Shown: positions 1 through 8,121, numbered from the stretch's first letter. The stretch: DNA of 64,000 bases from Geoalkalibacter subterraneus (GCF_000827125.1 NZ_CP010311.1:744001-808000); one strand, 5' to 3'. Translations and numbers: made by a program. Notes: generated by a model from the sequence alone, not told the origin.

Positions 1-1
1 A

Positions 2-349
2 ATTCCGTCGGCGAGCGATCCCCCCGCCCAGGCCGAAATTCCGGAAAAGAGCTCAGTGCCGGAATCCACGCCGTCGGAGGAGCAGTCGTCACAGTCAATG
101 TCTGGAAACGTCAAGCCGGACGAAAAGCAGATGCCGCAGGCCGCGCAGGAAGCGCCGCGAGAGACGGCAACGGAAACGGTCAAGGAAGCGCCCCCGCCGG
201 CGTCACAGAAACAGGAAGCTGAAACTTCTGAATGGGACCCGGCCGAAGCGAAAAAGCGCTCCCCCTGGGTTCCGCGCCTAGAAAGCTGGGGATTTGAAGA
301 CTGGGGCAAGCCCCGCGAGGGCGATGGGCTGGAAGAGATGATGAAGTAG
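2..349 (+). CDS. C-terminal end of unrecognised Pro/Glu/Ala-rich protein (5' truncated)
   Basis: The reading frame is open from the window edge to a TAG at 347-349, so the true start lies outside. An internal GTG at 56 is possible but has no convincing ribosome site. The visible 115 residues are low complexity, rich in Pro, Glu, Ala, Ser and Gln, and look disordered. They end in a short aromatic and charged segment (RSPWVPRLESWGFEDWGKP, then GDGLEEMMK) that may be a docking tail. No family is recognised. It converges on speA, with only 11 bases between the stop codons. Confidence 0.5.
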   Translation: MPSASDPPAQAEIPEKSSVPESTPSEEQSSQSMSGNVKPDEKQMPQAAQEAPRETATETVKEAPPPASQKQEAETSEWDPAEAKKRSPWVPRLESWGFEDWGKPREGDGLEEMMK

Positions 350-360
350 AGTCTGGCCAA

Positions 361-2286
361 TCAGCTTTCGTAATAGCTGTAGCCGCGCAATCCTGCTGCG
401 AAGCAGTCGACGATCTCGCGTCGTTCGGCGACGGTGATGGTGCCGCGGCGCACGGCCTGTTCCGCCGTATCCCGGAAGCGCTCCAGCAGATCCTTGGGGT
501 TGTACTGCACGTATCTGAGGATATCGGCGATGCTGTCGCCTTCGGTTTCGCGGGTGATATCGAAGCTGCCGTCGGCGTTGATCCGCACGCTGGCGACATC
601 GGTGTCGCCGAACAGGTTGTGCAGGTCGCCCAGGGTTTCCTGATAGGCTCCGACCAGAAAGACGCCGACGAAATAGTCTTCCTTTTCGGGGTCGATGGGG
701 TGCAGGGGCAGGGTTTTGCAGGTGCCGTGGGCGTCGATGAAGCTGTCGATGCGGCCGTCGCTGTCGCAGGTGATGTCGGCGATAATGGCGTCGCGGCTCG
801 GTTTTTCATCGAGGCGGTGAATGGGCATGACCGGGAAGACCTGGTCGATGGCCCAGTGGTCGGGCAGGGATTGAAACACGCTGAGATTGCCGTAATAGAT
901 GTCGGCCAACTGCTCGCGCAGATCGCGTAGCTCGGGGGGCGTTTCATCGCCCAGGTTGTCGAGCAGGTCGGCGATGCGGCGGAAAATCTGAAGCACCAGA
1001 TTCTCTGCCAGAGCCCGTGAGCGCAGGCTGATGCGGCCGCGCTTGAACAGTTCGCGCAGCTCGTCGCGATAGAATACGGTGTTGTTGTAGCACTGCTGAA
1101 CGCGATCGGCTTTGAGCTGCTGCAGGGTCTCGAAAAGGTTGCGGATCAGCGGCTCTTCTTCGGAAAGTTCGTCCGCCGCGGGCAGAGGGGTCGGCTCGAA
1201 CCGGGTCACATCAAAGATATTGAACAGCAGCAGAGAATAGTAGGCCACCGTCGGGCGTCCCGATTCGGTGACGATGGTCGGATGGGCGATGCCATGAGGC
1301 TCGAGTGTCTCCATGATGACTTCAACGATGTCGGCACAGTACTCGGCGACGGTGTAGTTCATGGACTGGGTATGGTTGGAGCGTGACCCGAGATAGTCGA
1401 CCGCCAGCCCGCCGCCGAAATCGAGAAAACCCATGGCGGCGCCTTCGCGCACCAGGTTGACGTAGAAGTGGCAGGCCTCCATGACGGCGGAACGGATATC
1501 GCGGATGTTGGGGATCTGCGAGCCGAGGTGGCAGTGCAGCAGCTGCAGGCAGTCAAGCATGTCGTGCGCCTTGAGGGCATCGACAATATCGATCATCTGA
1601 TGGGTGGAGAGACCGAAGATGCTGCGATCTCCGCTGGTTTTGTTCCAGTGTCCGCCGACGGTGGTGGCCAGCTTGGCGCGCATGCCGATTATCGGGCGCA
1701 CCCCCAGTTCACGGCTGCGCTCCAGAATGATGGGCAGCTCGGTGGGCGTCTCGATGACGAACACGCAGCGATAGCCGAGTTTGCGCGCCCGCAGGCCCAG
1801 GTCGATGAACTCGCGGTCCTTGTAGCCGTTGCAGATGATCAGGCCGTCATGGGCCGGCAGGTTCGATAATGCCACCACCAGTTCAGCCTTGCTGCCCGCC
1901 TCAAGACCATGCCCATAGCGTTCACCGAAACGGGCGATCTCTTCAATGACCTGGCGCTGCTGGTTGACCTTGATGGGAAAAACCCCCTGGTAACGCCCCT
2001 GGTAGCCGCGCTGCGCGATGGCGGCGCGAAAAGTTTCGTTGAGGCGCACCAACTGGGCATCGAGTAGGTTCTCGATGCGCAGCAGCATCGGCATGCGCAG
2101 CCCGCGCTGGCGGATTCCGGCGACCACATCCATCAGCGAAATCTGCTGCCGCTCCGAGTCGAATTCCACCCCGACCGTCACCTCACCTTTGTCGCTGACA
2201 TCGAAATACCCCGCACCCCAGTCACGCACGCGATAAAGACGTGCGGAATCTTCGGTGGTCCAGTGTTGTTGGGGGGGGGATGTCAT
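361..2286 (-). CDS. speA: Biosynthetic arginine decarboxylase
   Basis: PLP-dependent fold-III decarboxylase converting arginine to agmatine, the first step of the arginine route to putrescine and spermidine. The protein is about 641 residues, normal for SpeA. The N-terminal barrel carries the PLP-lysine motif FPIKVNQQ near residue 97, followed by glycine-rich DFGGGLAVDY. The frame stays open upstream, but the ATG at 2286 (MTSPPQQHW) is chosen because AAAGGAG sits just before it and the upstream extension is repeat-derived sequence. The downstream partner in the pathway, spermidine synthase, lies 204 bases upstream on the same strand, so the two genes probably serve one polyamine pathway. Confidence 0.95.
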   Translation of the reverse strand: MTSPPQQHWTTEDSARLYRVRDWGAGYFDVSDKGEVTVGVEFDSERQQISLMDVVAGIRQRGLRMPMLLRIENLLDAQLVRLNETFRAAIAQRGYQGRYQGVFPIKVNQQRQVIEEIARFGERYGHGLEAGSKAELVVALSNLPAHDGLIICNGYKDREFIDLGLRARKLGYRCVFVIETPTELPIILERSRELGVRPIIGMRAKLATTVGGHWNKTSGDRSIFGLSTHQMIDIVDALKAHDMLDCLQLLHCHLGSQIPNIRDIRSAVMEACHFYVNLVREGAAMGFLDFGGGLAVDYLGSRSNHTQSMNYTVAEYCADIVEVIMETLEPHGIAHPTIVTESGRPTVAYYSLLLFNIFDVTRFEPTPLPAADELSEEEPLIRNLFETLQQLKADRVQQCYNNTVFYRDELRELFKRGRISLRSRALAENLVLQIFRRIADLLDNLGDETPPELRDLREQLADIYYGNLSVFQSLPDHWAIDQVFPVMPIHRLDEKPSRDAIIADITCDSDGRIDSFIDAHGTCKTLPLHPIDPEKEDYFVGVFLVGAYQETLGDLHNLFGDTDVASVRINADGSFDITRETEGDSIADILRYVQYNPKDLLERFRDTAEQAVRRGTITVAERREIVDCFAAGLRGYSYYES

Positions 2287-2334
2287 GGTGACCGTCTCCT
2301 TTGAAGGCAAAGCATCGAAAAAAAACAAAAACCC

Positions 2335-2484
2335 TGAACCACAGAGATCACAGAGGAAAGGCACTTTTTTTACAAAGTCGCTAATCCCTGCTGCACAAAA
2401 CCACAAGAATTTTTTGTGATTTGTCTTTTGAACTTTCTCTGTGTTCTCAGTGTTCTCGAGTGAGCGAAGTGAACGGGTGGTTCA
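2335..2484. repeat. Imperfect inverted repeat with CACAGAG words
   Basis: The left arm (2335-2360) reads TGAACCAC followed by CACAGAG and GAAAG. The right arm (2433-2484), read on the minus strand, also starts TGAACCAC and ends CACAGAGAAAG, but contains an extra block of about 26 bases with CACTTCGCTCACTCGAG. The element fills most of the speA-speE gap. It looks like a noncoding dispersed palindromic element rather than a simple terminator. Confidence 0.5.
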
Positions 2485-2490
2485 ATGTTC

Positions 2491-3336
2491 TCACCCTTCA
2501 ATATTCTCCCGCGCAAACGTCGGCAGCATAAACGCCCCAAGGTGCAGGTCTTCATTGTAGTACCGGGTGTGGAAATCACGCCCCCTGGCCCGCTCGCGGT
2601 CGAAATCCCTGACCGGGTGGTATTTCTTGCTGGCGAAGGCGAAACTCCATAACCCGCTGGGATACGTGGGGATAAACGCCTGGTACATCTCGACAATGGG
2701 AAAAACCGAACGCAGGTTGCCATACATGTTTTTCTGGATTTCGGCGTGATAGAAGGGTGATTCGCTCTGCGCCACCATGATGCCGTCGTCCTTGAGGGCG
2801 GCGAACACCGTGCGGTAGAAATCTTCCTCGAACAGCCCTTCGGCCGGGCCGATGGGGTCGGTGGAATCGACCAGGATGATGTCGAACTCGCCCTGGTGTG
2901 CCTTGATGTAGGCGATGCCGTCATCGACGTGAAGCTTGACGCGGGGGTTGCTGCCGTCGATTTCGCATGACATGGACGGCAACAGCTCAATGGACTTGTC
3001 GATGACCAGCCCGTCGATTTCGCACAAAACCGCCAACTCGACATTTTTGTGCTTCATGATTTCGCGGATGGTGCCGCCATCGCCGCCGCCGATCACCAGT
3101 ACCTTCTTCGGGTCGGGATGCGTGAACAGGGCCGGGTGGGTGATCATATCGTGATAAACGAACTCGTCGCGCTCGGTGACCATCACCAGGCCGTCGAGCA
3201 GCATCATGCGACCATATTCGAGGGTCTCCAGGATGTCGAGCTGCTGAAAATCGCTCTTGCCGGAAAAAAGGGTGCGGCTCACCTTCATGGTGATGCCGAC
3301 GTTTTCACTGTGTTTTTCGGTGTACCACATATCCAT
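2491..3336 (-). CDS. speE: Spermidine synthase
   Basis: Transfers an aminopropyl group from decarboxylated S-adenosylmethionine to putrescine. The 281-residue protein has the family hallmarks: an N-terminal beta domain (MDMWYTEKHSENVG), the nucleotide-binding VLVIGGGDGGTIREI and the polyamine-site DSTDPIGPAEGLFEEDFY. A longer frame exists, but the ATG at 3336 has AAGGA upstream and gives the usual N-terminus. It lies upstream of speA on the same strand. A strong promoter-like sequence occurs about 300 bases upstream. No gene for S-adenosylmethionine decarboxylase is visible in the window. Confidence 0.95.
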   Translation of the reverse strand: MDMWYTEKHSENVGITMKVSRTLFSGKSDFQQLDILETLEYGRMMLLDGLVMVTERDEFVYHDMITHPALFTHPDPKKVLVIGGGDGGTIREIMKHKNVELAVLCEIDGLVIDKSIELLPSMSCEIDGSNPRVKLHVDDGIAYIKAHQGEFDIILVDSTDPIGPAEGLFEEDFYRTVFAALKDDGIMVAQSESPFYHAEIQKNMYGNLRSVFPIVEMYQAFIPTYPSGLWSFAFASKKYHPVRDFDRERARGRDFHTRYYNEDLHLGAFMLPTFARENIEG

Positions 3337-3429
3337 GTTCGAATCCTTGCCTAAGCTGGTTTTATTTATCCTGGATTCGTGAGGTCGCCAGGGGCTGCCG
3401 ATTCGAAGCGGCATCACAGGTTCCGCCGG

Positions 3430-3523
3430 GTGAAGAGTGAGGGGTGAGGAGTAAGCGTAAAATAATAAACAAAATCAGGTTTTATGCTTTTTCTCTTCAC
3501 TCTTTACGCCTCACACCTCACGG
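3430..3523. repeat. GTGAGG-rich words in inverted orientation
   Basis: Left part (3430-3460) is GTGAAGAG/GTGAGG/GCGTAAA-rich. The right part (3491-3523) contains the same words on the opposite strand (CTCTTCAC, TTTACGCCTCACACCTCAC). The words match the CCTCACG heptamer family seen at the end of treS and resemble the TTGAGRC array further along this spacer. No gene is seen here. Confidence 0.4.
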
Positions 3524-3531
3524 ATTCAGAT

Positions 3532-3675
3532 TTATATTTGTCCGCCAACTTTATCAAGGCGGTAAAGTGTTTGCAATCTCACAGCCGGGTTGGCAGTCGC
3601 GCGCAGCCTGAATGCCGGGGGGAACCCGAATTTAATACGCCGCTGACGGGCGGCTGTCAACCTGAATCGGAACAT
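3532..3675 (-). CDS. Possible 47-residue small protein in the speE leader
   Basis: ATG at 3675 is preceded by an excellent Shine-Dalgarno (AAAGGAGG, spacing about six bases) and opens 47 residues beginning MFRFRLTAARQRRIKFGF, very basic, ending at 3532. No family is recognised. A promoter-like TTGACA/TATTAA pair for speE lies inside it, so the frame may be fortuitous or a short leader peptide. It lies in the 612-base gap between speE and proC, which otherwise holds only repeats. Confidence 0.2.
   Translation of the reverse strand: MFRFRLTAARQRRIKFGFPPAFRLRATANPAVRLQTLYRLDKVGGQI
3632..3660 (-). promoter_or_regulatory. Candidate sigma-70 promoter for speE
   Basis: On the minus strand a perfect TTGACA (3655-3660) is followed by 17 bases and TATTAA (3632-3637). 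It points toward speE, with a predicted leader of about 290 bases. It overlaps the candidate 47-residue frame. Confidence 0.45.
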
Positions 3676-3746
3676 AAACCGCCTCCTTTGCGCGCTGGTT
3701 GTGAACGTGCCGCTTGACTTGCTCTCTCGCCTCAGTTTCAATGCAG

Positions 3747-3886
3747 TTGAGGCTTGAGGCTTGAGGCTTGAGGCTTGAGGCTTGAGGCTTGAGGCTTGAG
3801 GCTTGAGACTTGAGGCTTGAGACTTGAGGCTTGAGACTTGAGACTTGAGACTTGAGACTTGAGGCTTGAGGCTTGAGGCTTGAGGC
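3747..3886. repeat. Tandem heptamer array, 20 copies of TTGAGRC
   Basis: Exactly 140 bases made of 20 consecutive heptamers TTGAGGC or TTGAGAC without a frame slip. The GAC variants are grouped toward the middle and proC-side half (copies 9, 11 and 13-16), and GGC copies form both ends. The array sits 62 bases upstream of the proC start. It can be read through as a repetitive peptide, but it has no credible start or coding signal. Confidence 0.9.
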
Positions 3887-3948
3887 TTTTTTGAAATTGT
3901 AAATCGGGAATCACGAACACATATATAGAGATGAAAGGAATAAGGACC

Positions 3949-4758
3949 ATGCGCGAGCGGAAGATCGGTTTTATCGGTGGTGGAAATATGGCGGAGGCTT
4001 TGATCCGGGGGATGTTGGCGGCTTCTTTTTCCGCTGAGCGGATCTGGGTGGCGGAGCCCCGCGCCGAACGCCGCGAGTGGCTCGAAGAGCATTACGGATT
4101 TGCAGCCAGGGCTGACAACGGTGAAGTCGCCAAGGCATGTGATGTTCTGATCCTCTCCATCAAGCCGCAGATGATCAACAGTGTCATGCCTGAGATCGCG
4201 GAATATTTTAGCGATAAAAAACTGCTGATTTCCATCCTGGCCGGCGTCTCCACCCAGGCTCTGGAATCGTTTCTGCCTGGAGCCCCGCGCGTGGTGCGGG
4301 TCATGCCCAATACCCCGGCCCTGGTGGGCGAGGGCGCTGCCGGCCTGTGCGGCGGCCGGCATGCGCGCGAAGGCGATCTGACGGCGGCGCAGCAGTTGCT
4401 GGAGAGCGTAGGTGTGGCGCGGGTCGTTACGGAAAAAGAGATGGATGCCGTGACGGGCCTCTCCGGTTCGGGCCCTGCCTACGTCTACACCCTGATTGAA
4501 GCGTTGGCCGACGGTGCGGTGCGCCAGGGGCTTGGGCGGGACGATGCCCTGGCGTTGGCCTCTCAGACCGTGCTGGGCGCAGCCCGTATGGTGCTGGAGA
4601 CAGGTGAGCATCCGGCTGTTCTGCGCGACCGCGTGTGCAGTCCCGGCGGCACGACGATCGCCGGAGTGGCGGCCCTGGAGGAAGGAAATTTCCGCGCAAC
4701 CCTGATGGAGGCGGTTAACCGGGCGACGCAGCGGTCACGGGAACTTGGCAACAGCTGA
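3949..4758 (+). CDS. proC: Pyrroline-5-carboxylate reductase
   Basis: Last step of proline synthesis, reducing pyrroline-5-carboxylate with NAD(P)H. It has 269 residues, the usual size. The N-terminal Rossmann motif is IGFIGGGNMAEALIRG. The C-terminal dimerisation domain carries the signature GLSGSGPAYVY and the later CSPGGTTIAGVAALEE. An ATG at 3931 is in frame, but ATG 3949 follows AAGGAATAAGGA at good spacing and is preferred. The gene converges with the GspE-type ATPase gene, 43 bases apart. It is not next to yggS, its frequent partner elsewhere, which lies 6.7 kb away on the other strand. Confidence 0.95.
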   Translation: MRERKIGFIGGGNMAEALIRGMLAASFSAERIWVAEPRAERREWLEEHYGFAARADNGEVAKACDVLILSIKPQMINSVMPEIAEYFSDKKLLISILAGVSTQALESFLPGAPRVVRVMPNTPALVGEGAAGLCGGRHAREGDLTAAQQLLESVGVARVVTEKEMDAVTGLSGSGPAYVYTLIEALADGAVRQGLGRDDALALASQTVLGAARMVLETGEHPAVLRDRVCSPGGTTIAGVAALEEGNFRATLMEAVNRATQRSRELGNS

Positions 4759-4801
4759 CGAGGGACAGCGGGCGGCGGGCAATAGTTTCTTTATCCGCCG
4801 C

Positions 4802-7060
4802 CTAAATGCACACCCGCAGCACCTGCTGCAGATCGGTGTGCCCGGCGAACACCTTCTGGATTCCATCCATCTTCAGGGTGGTCATCCCTTCTTCGATGGC
4901 GAGATTTCTCAGGTCCTGGGCCATCATTCCCTTCTTGATACCGGTCTTGAGCGGTTCGGAACCTGTCAGTAGTTCGTGGATGGCGATGCGGCCGCGGTAG
5001 CCGGTATTGTTACATGTTCGACATCCGACTGGCTTCATTAATTTCAGACCGTCCTCATAAACAGGCAATCCGTGTTTTTCGTACCATTTCTCGCCATAGG
5101 CATGAACCAGTTCATCATACTCTTGACGGCTGGGTTGATAGGGTGCACGACACTGTTCGCACAGGCGGCGGGCAAGGCGTTGCGCGAGAATGCCCAGCAT
5201 GGCGTCGGCGAAGTTGAAGGCGTCCATCCCCATCTCGATCAGCCGTACCACGGTTTCCGGGGCGCTGTTGGTGTGCAGGGTGCTGAACACCAGGTGGCCG
5301 GTCAGTGACGCTTCAATGGCGGTTTTGGCGGTTTCGGCATCGCGCATCTCGCCGATCATGATCACATCGGGGTCGGCGCGTAGAAAGGAGCGCAATGCTT
5401 CTTTAAAGCCGAAACCGATTTTGGAATGGACCTGTACCTGGCGCAGGCCGGGTTGGGTGATCTCCACAGGGTCTTCTGCCGTCCAGATCTTGCGGTCGGG
5501 TTTGTTGATATGTCCCAGAGCTGAATGCAGGGTGGTCGTCTTGCCCGAGCCGGTTGGACCGACGCACAGGATGATGCCGTAGGGCTTGGCCAGAATTTCT
5601 TCGAACCCCTGGCGGTTTTTGTCACTGAATCCCATCTGGAGCAACGGCAGGGGCTTGGATGCCGCGAGGATGCGCAGAACCGCGTCCTCGTTTCCCCCCA
5701 CGGTCGGCGTGATTTCGACACGGAATTCGACTTTTTTCCCTTCGTAGCGCAGCAGGATCTTCCCGCTCTGCGGCCGGCGGTGTTCGGCAATGTCCAGTCG
5801 CGCCATAATTTTGACTCGCGAGATGATGGCGTGCTTGTACGCTGGGGAAACTTTGTGCACCACCTGGCAGACACCGTCGATGCGGTAGCGCACGCTCAGG
5901 GGAAGTTTGCCCAGTCCCGGTTCGAAATGAATGTCCGACACCTCTTTTTTGTAGGCATCGATGAGGATCTTGTTGACCAGGCTGATAATCTGCGAGTCGC
6001 TTTCGGAAAACTGGGAGTCATCAGCCTCTTCATCCTCTATGATGGCGCTGTCGGACAGCTCACCGATCAGCTCGCGCACCTGGCTGTCGGTTCTGACATA
6101 GTGATTTTCAATCGCCTCGAGAATCTGGTCGCTGCGTGACACCACCAGTTCGATCTGATAGTTCGTGCTGAAGCGCAGGTTTTCGCTGATGGTTGGGTCG
6201 GTGGGCTGCGATGTCGCCACCACCAGTGTGCGTCCATGGATCTCAACCGGCACTACCTGCATGCGCGTTGCCACTTCGCGCGGCAGGGCCGCCAGCGCAT
6301 CCTGGGAGGGCTCAGTCTCTTCCAGGTTGACCAGTCGCAGCCCGAATTTGGTCGCCAGCGCAGAAAGAAGCTGATCTTCGGTGATCAATCCCATCTCGAT
6401 GAGCAGCGTGCCGATCTTTTTCTTCTTGCCCTTTTCCTGGGTTTTCAGGGCATGTTCCACCTGTTCACGTGTGACCAGCCCGGCGGCAACCAGAATATCG
6501 CCCACACGCACATTTTTGGGGATCTTGCCCTGGCTGTGGGCGCGGGTGATTTCCTGGTCGATTTGCTGGTGATCGAGCTGATTTTCTTCTGCCAGGATGT
6601 CTCCGACACGGCGTTTGCGCAGCTTTTTCTGCTCAGCCAGGGCCCGCTCCATGTCGGGTGGCCTGACTGCGCCGGAGTCCTCAAGAATCCGTCCCAGCGG
6701 TTTTTCTCCCCGGCTTTTTTTGATGCCGTGGAATGTGAAAAAGATGCTCTTGTAGGGGCTTTCGACACTGGCAGGCAGGCCGTAAAAACCCAGGGGGTAT
6801 TTGGACCGGCCCATGATCTGCACATGAAACTTTTCGCCGCTGATCAGCTCGATCTCTTCCCAGCGGCTGTCGCCATCGACGCCGGCGGGTGATTTGCCGT
6901 GAAACTTGATGCAGCTCAGGTCATAGAGCGGATACGCCATGCGCAGATCCTGCGCTTCAAGAATGACCTCGATTTCATTCTCACGGGGCTGAAAGGGGCG
7001 GGCCAGCCTGGCCTCGGTTTCGCCGCCATCCATGAAAGTCAGAATAAGAGTTTGTTCCAA
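4802..7060 (-). CDS. GspE/PilB-family secretion or pilus-assembly ATPase with N-terminal extension
   Basis: Hexameric type II secretion/type IV pilus motor ATPase of 752 residues, longer than ordinary PilB/GspE (about 500-570). Residues 1-110 form an extra domain that I do not recognise. Three MshEN-like helical segments follow at about 122-165, 185-212 and 215-245 (KIGTLLIEMGLITEDQLLSA); such domains bind cyclic di-GMP in some relatives. The motor domain has Walker A GPTGSGKTT (501-509), a Walker-B-like VIMIGEMRD (566-574) and a four-cysteine zinc site (CEQC 634-637, CRTC 680-683). The start is TTG at 7060, with GAGGTGA upstream. No pilin or secretin genes are nearby, so its machine cannot be named. 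Confidence 0.85.
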   Translation of the reverse strand: MEQTLILTFMDGGETEARLARPFQPRENEIEVILEAQDLRMAYPLYDLSCIKFHGKSPAGVDGDSRWEEIELISGEKFHVQIMGRSKYPLGFYGLPASVESPYKSIFFTFHGIKKSRGEKPLGRILEDSGAVRPPDMERALAEQKKLRKRRVGDILAEENQLDHQQIDQEITRAHSQGKIPKNVRVGDILVAAGLVTREQVEHALKTQEKGKKKKIGTLLIEMGLITEDQLLSALATKFGLRLVNLEETEPSQDALAALPREVATRMQVVPVEIHGRTLVVATSQPTDPTISENLRFSTNYQIELVVSRSDQILEAIENHYVRTDSQVRELIGELSDSAIIEDEEADDSQFSESDSQIISLVNKILIDAYKKEVSDIHFEPGLGKLPLSVRYRIDGVCQVVHKVSPAYKHAIISRVKIMARLDIAEHRRPQSGKILLRYEGKKVEFRVEITPTVGGNEDAVLRILAASKPLPLLQMGFSDKNRQGFEEILAKPYGIILCVGPTGSGKTTTLHSALGHINKPDRKIWTAEDPVEITQPGLRQVQVHSKIGFGFKEALRSFLRADPDVIMIGEMRDAETAKTAIEASLTGHLVFSTLHTNSAPETVVRLIEMGMDAFNFADAMLGILAQRLARRLCEQCRAPYQPSRQEYDELVHAYGEKWYEKHGLPVYEDGLKLMKPVGCRTCNNTGYRGRIAIHELLTGSEPLKTGIKKGMMAQDLRNLAIEEGMTTLKMDGIQKVFAGHTDLQQVLRVCI

Positions 7061-7176
7061 GGGGTCACCTCGTGCCGGGACTTTGACAGAAATGGCGAAA
7101 ACATGACTATCAGTTCTGTTTTACGGGGAAAGTAAATTGCTATCAGGGATTTTGCAAGAGATGAACCAATTTGAGG

Positions 7177-7239
7177 CCCAAAGCCCAAAGCCCAAAGCCC
7201 AAAGCCCAAAGCCCAAAGCCCAAAGCCCAAAGCCCAAAG
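7177..7239. repeat. Tandem heptamer array, 9 perfect copies of CCCAAAG
   Basis: Sixty-three bases, nine identical heptamers, in the gap between the ATPase gene and the UPF0126 gene. The base run just before it is TTGAGG, close to the unit of the array at 3747. No coding sense is apparent. Confidence 0.9.
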
Positions 7240-7267
7240 CCATCTATAATGAATCCACGGACTCAGG

Positions 7268-7873
7268 TTATTGTCCGGCGCGGGGAAGTGACCAGTTGAA
7301 GTGAATGGCGGCCAGGCGGATCGCAATGACTGTGAGGGCTGCTGCGAGGGCCGCCACGGGACTCGGCGTATTGAGGTGGTGCAGTGCGGTCAGCAGGGCG
7401 GCTCCGGCGATGCAGGCGGATGCGTAGACTTCTTTGCGCAGAATCAGGGGAACCTGGTTGGAGAGGACATCGCGCAGCACGCCGCCGGCGGTGGCTGTCA
7501 TAACGCCCATCATGATCGCGCCGACAAAGCCGATCTGAAAATCAAGAGCCTTGCCGGTGCCGATCACGACAAAGGTGCCCAACCCCACCGCATCGAAATA
7601 AAGCAGGGGGTGGTTGAGAAAATCCAGGCGTCGGTGAAAAAAGAAGATCAGCAGAGAGACAACAAGGGACAGGTAGAGGTAGGTTTCGTCCTGCAGGCTG
7701 AACGGCGGCAGATCCCCCAGCAGAATGTCGCGCAGGGTGCCGCCTCCGGTTGCGGTGACCAGCCCCAGTACGAGCACGCCGAGCAGATCCATGTCGCGGC
7801 GGATGCCGGCCCATGCACCGGAGGCCGCAAAGGCGGCGGTACCGATCAGGTCGAGGAGATAAAGCAGCGTCAC
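7268..7873 (-). CDS. UPF0126/TRIC-like trimeric cation channel family membrane protein
   Basis: A 201-residue membrane protein with about seven hydrophobic segments and two homologous halves. Each half carries the family glycine-rich motif: TATGGGTLRDILLG in the first and TATAGGVLRDVLSNQ in the second. Structures of bacterial relatives are trimeric cation channels; some members have been proposed to move glycine, so the substrate here is open. It starts with GTG at 7873, overlapping the stop of the upstream miniprotein gene (GTGA), which implies translational coupling. Confidence 0.85.
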   Translation of the reverse strand: MTLLYLLDLIGTAAFAASGAWAGIRRDMDLLGVLVLGLVTATGGGTLRDILLGDLPPFSLQDETYLYLSLVVSLLIFFFHRRLDFLNHPLLYFDAVGLGTFVVIGTGKALDFQIGFVGAIMMGVMTATAGGVLRDVLSNQVPLILRKEVYASACIAGAALLTALHHLNTPSPVAALAAALTVIAIRLAAIHFNWSLPRAGQ

Positions 7874-8046
7874 GGTTTGCTATCCTCCGGGTTTTTCTGG
7901 TGGTTAAGCTTCTCGAAAAGGGCGATCTGCTCGGCCATGGACAGTTTTTTACGACATTTTTTCTCCGGGCGCAGGCACAGACGGCATCTGTCGTCCGAGC
8001 ACCACTGGCACATTCTGCAATCCGGACAGGGATGCTTTTTATCCAT
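7870..8046 (-). CDS. Cysteine-rich miniprotein coupled to the UPF0126 gene
   Basis: A 58-residue protein starting MDKKHPCPDCRMCQWCSDDRC. Seven cysteines fall in the first half (CPDC, CQWC, CRLC plus one more), an arrangement likely to bind zinc or an iron-sulfur centre. The second half is a charged helix. ATG 8046 is chosen because GAGAGGA lies upstream; an earlier in-frame start would only add MRERKT. The stop overlaps the next start by four bases. I recognise no family, but the ribosome site and coupling make it a credible gene. Confidence 0.6.
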   Translation of the reverse strand: MDKKHPCPDCRMCQWCSDDRCRLCLRPEKKCRKKLSMAEQIALFEKLNHQKNPEDSKP

Positions 8047-8121
8047 GGTTTTCCTCTCCCTCACCCCTCAGGATGTTCAAGCATCTTATCGTTGGAAAGA
8101 CGGAACGGCAATGGATTTGCG

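Noticed and set aside
3330-3350. tRNA T-loop-like TTCGAATCC
   Set aside because: It is part of the speE start region; no acceptor stem or anticodon arm can be folded around it on either strand.
3484-3717. 77-codon plus-strand frame
   Set aside because: It begins in the GTGAGG repeat region, has no ribosome site, and overlaps the minus-strand promoter candidate; no family resemblance.
3747-3886. CRISPR array
   Set aside because: The repeats are contiguous heptamers without spacers, and no cas genes are present.
3532-4611. Long minus-strand open frame (359 codons) across proC and the heptamer array
   Set aside because: It lies antisense to a clear proC gene, reads through the repeat array, and has no ribosome site at its first ATG. 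Only the short internal ATG at 3675 has any translation signal.
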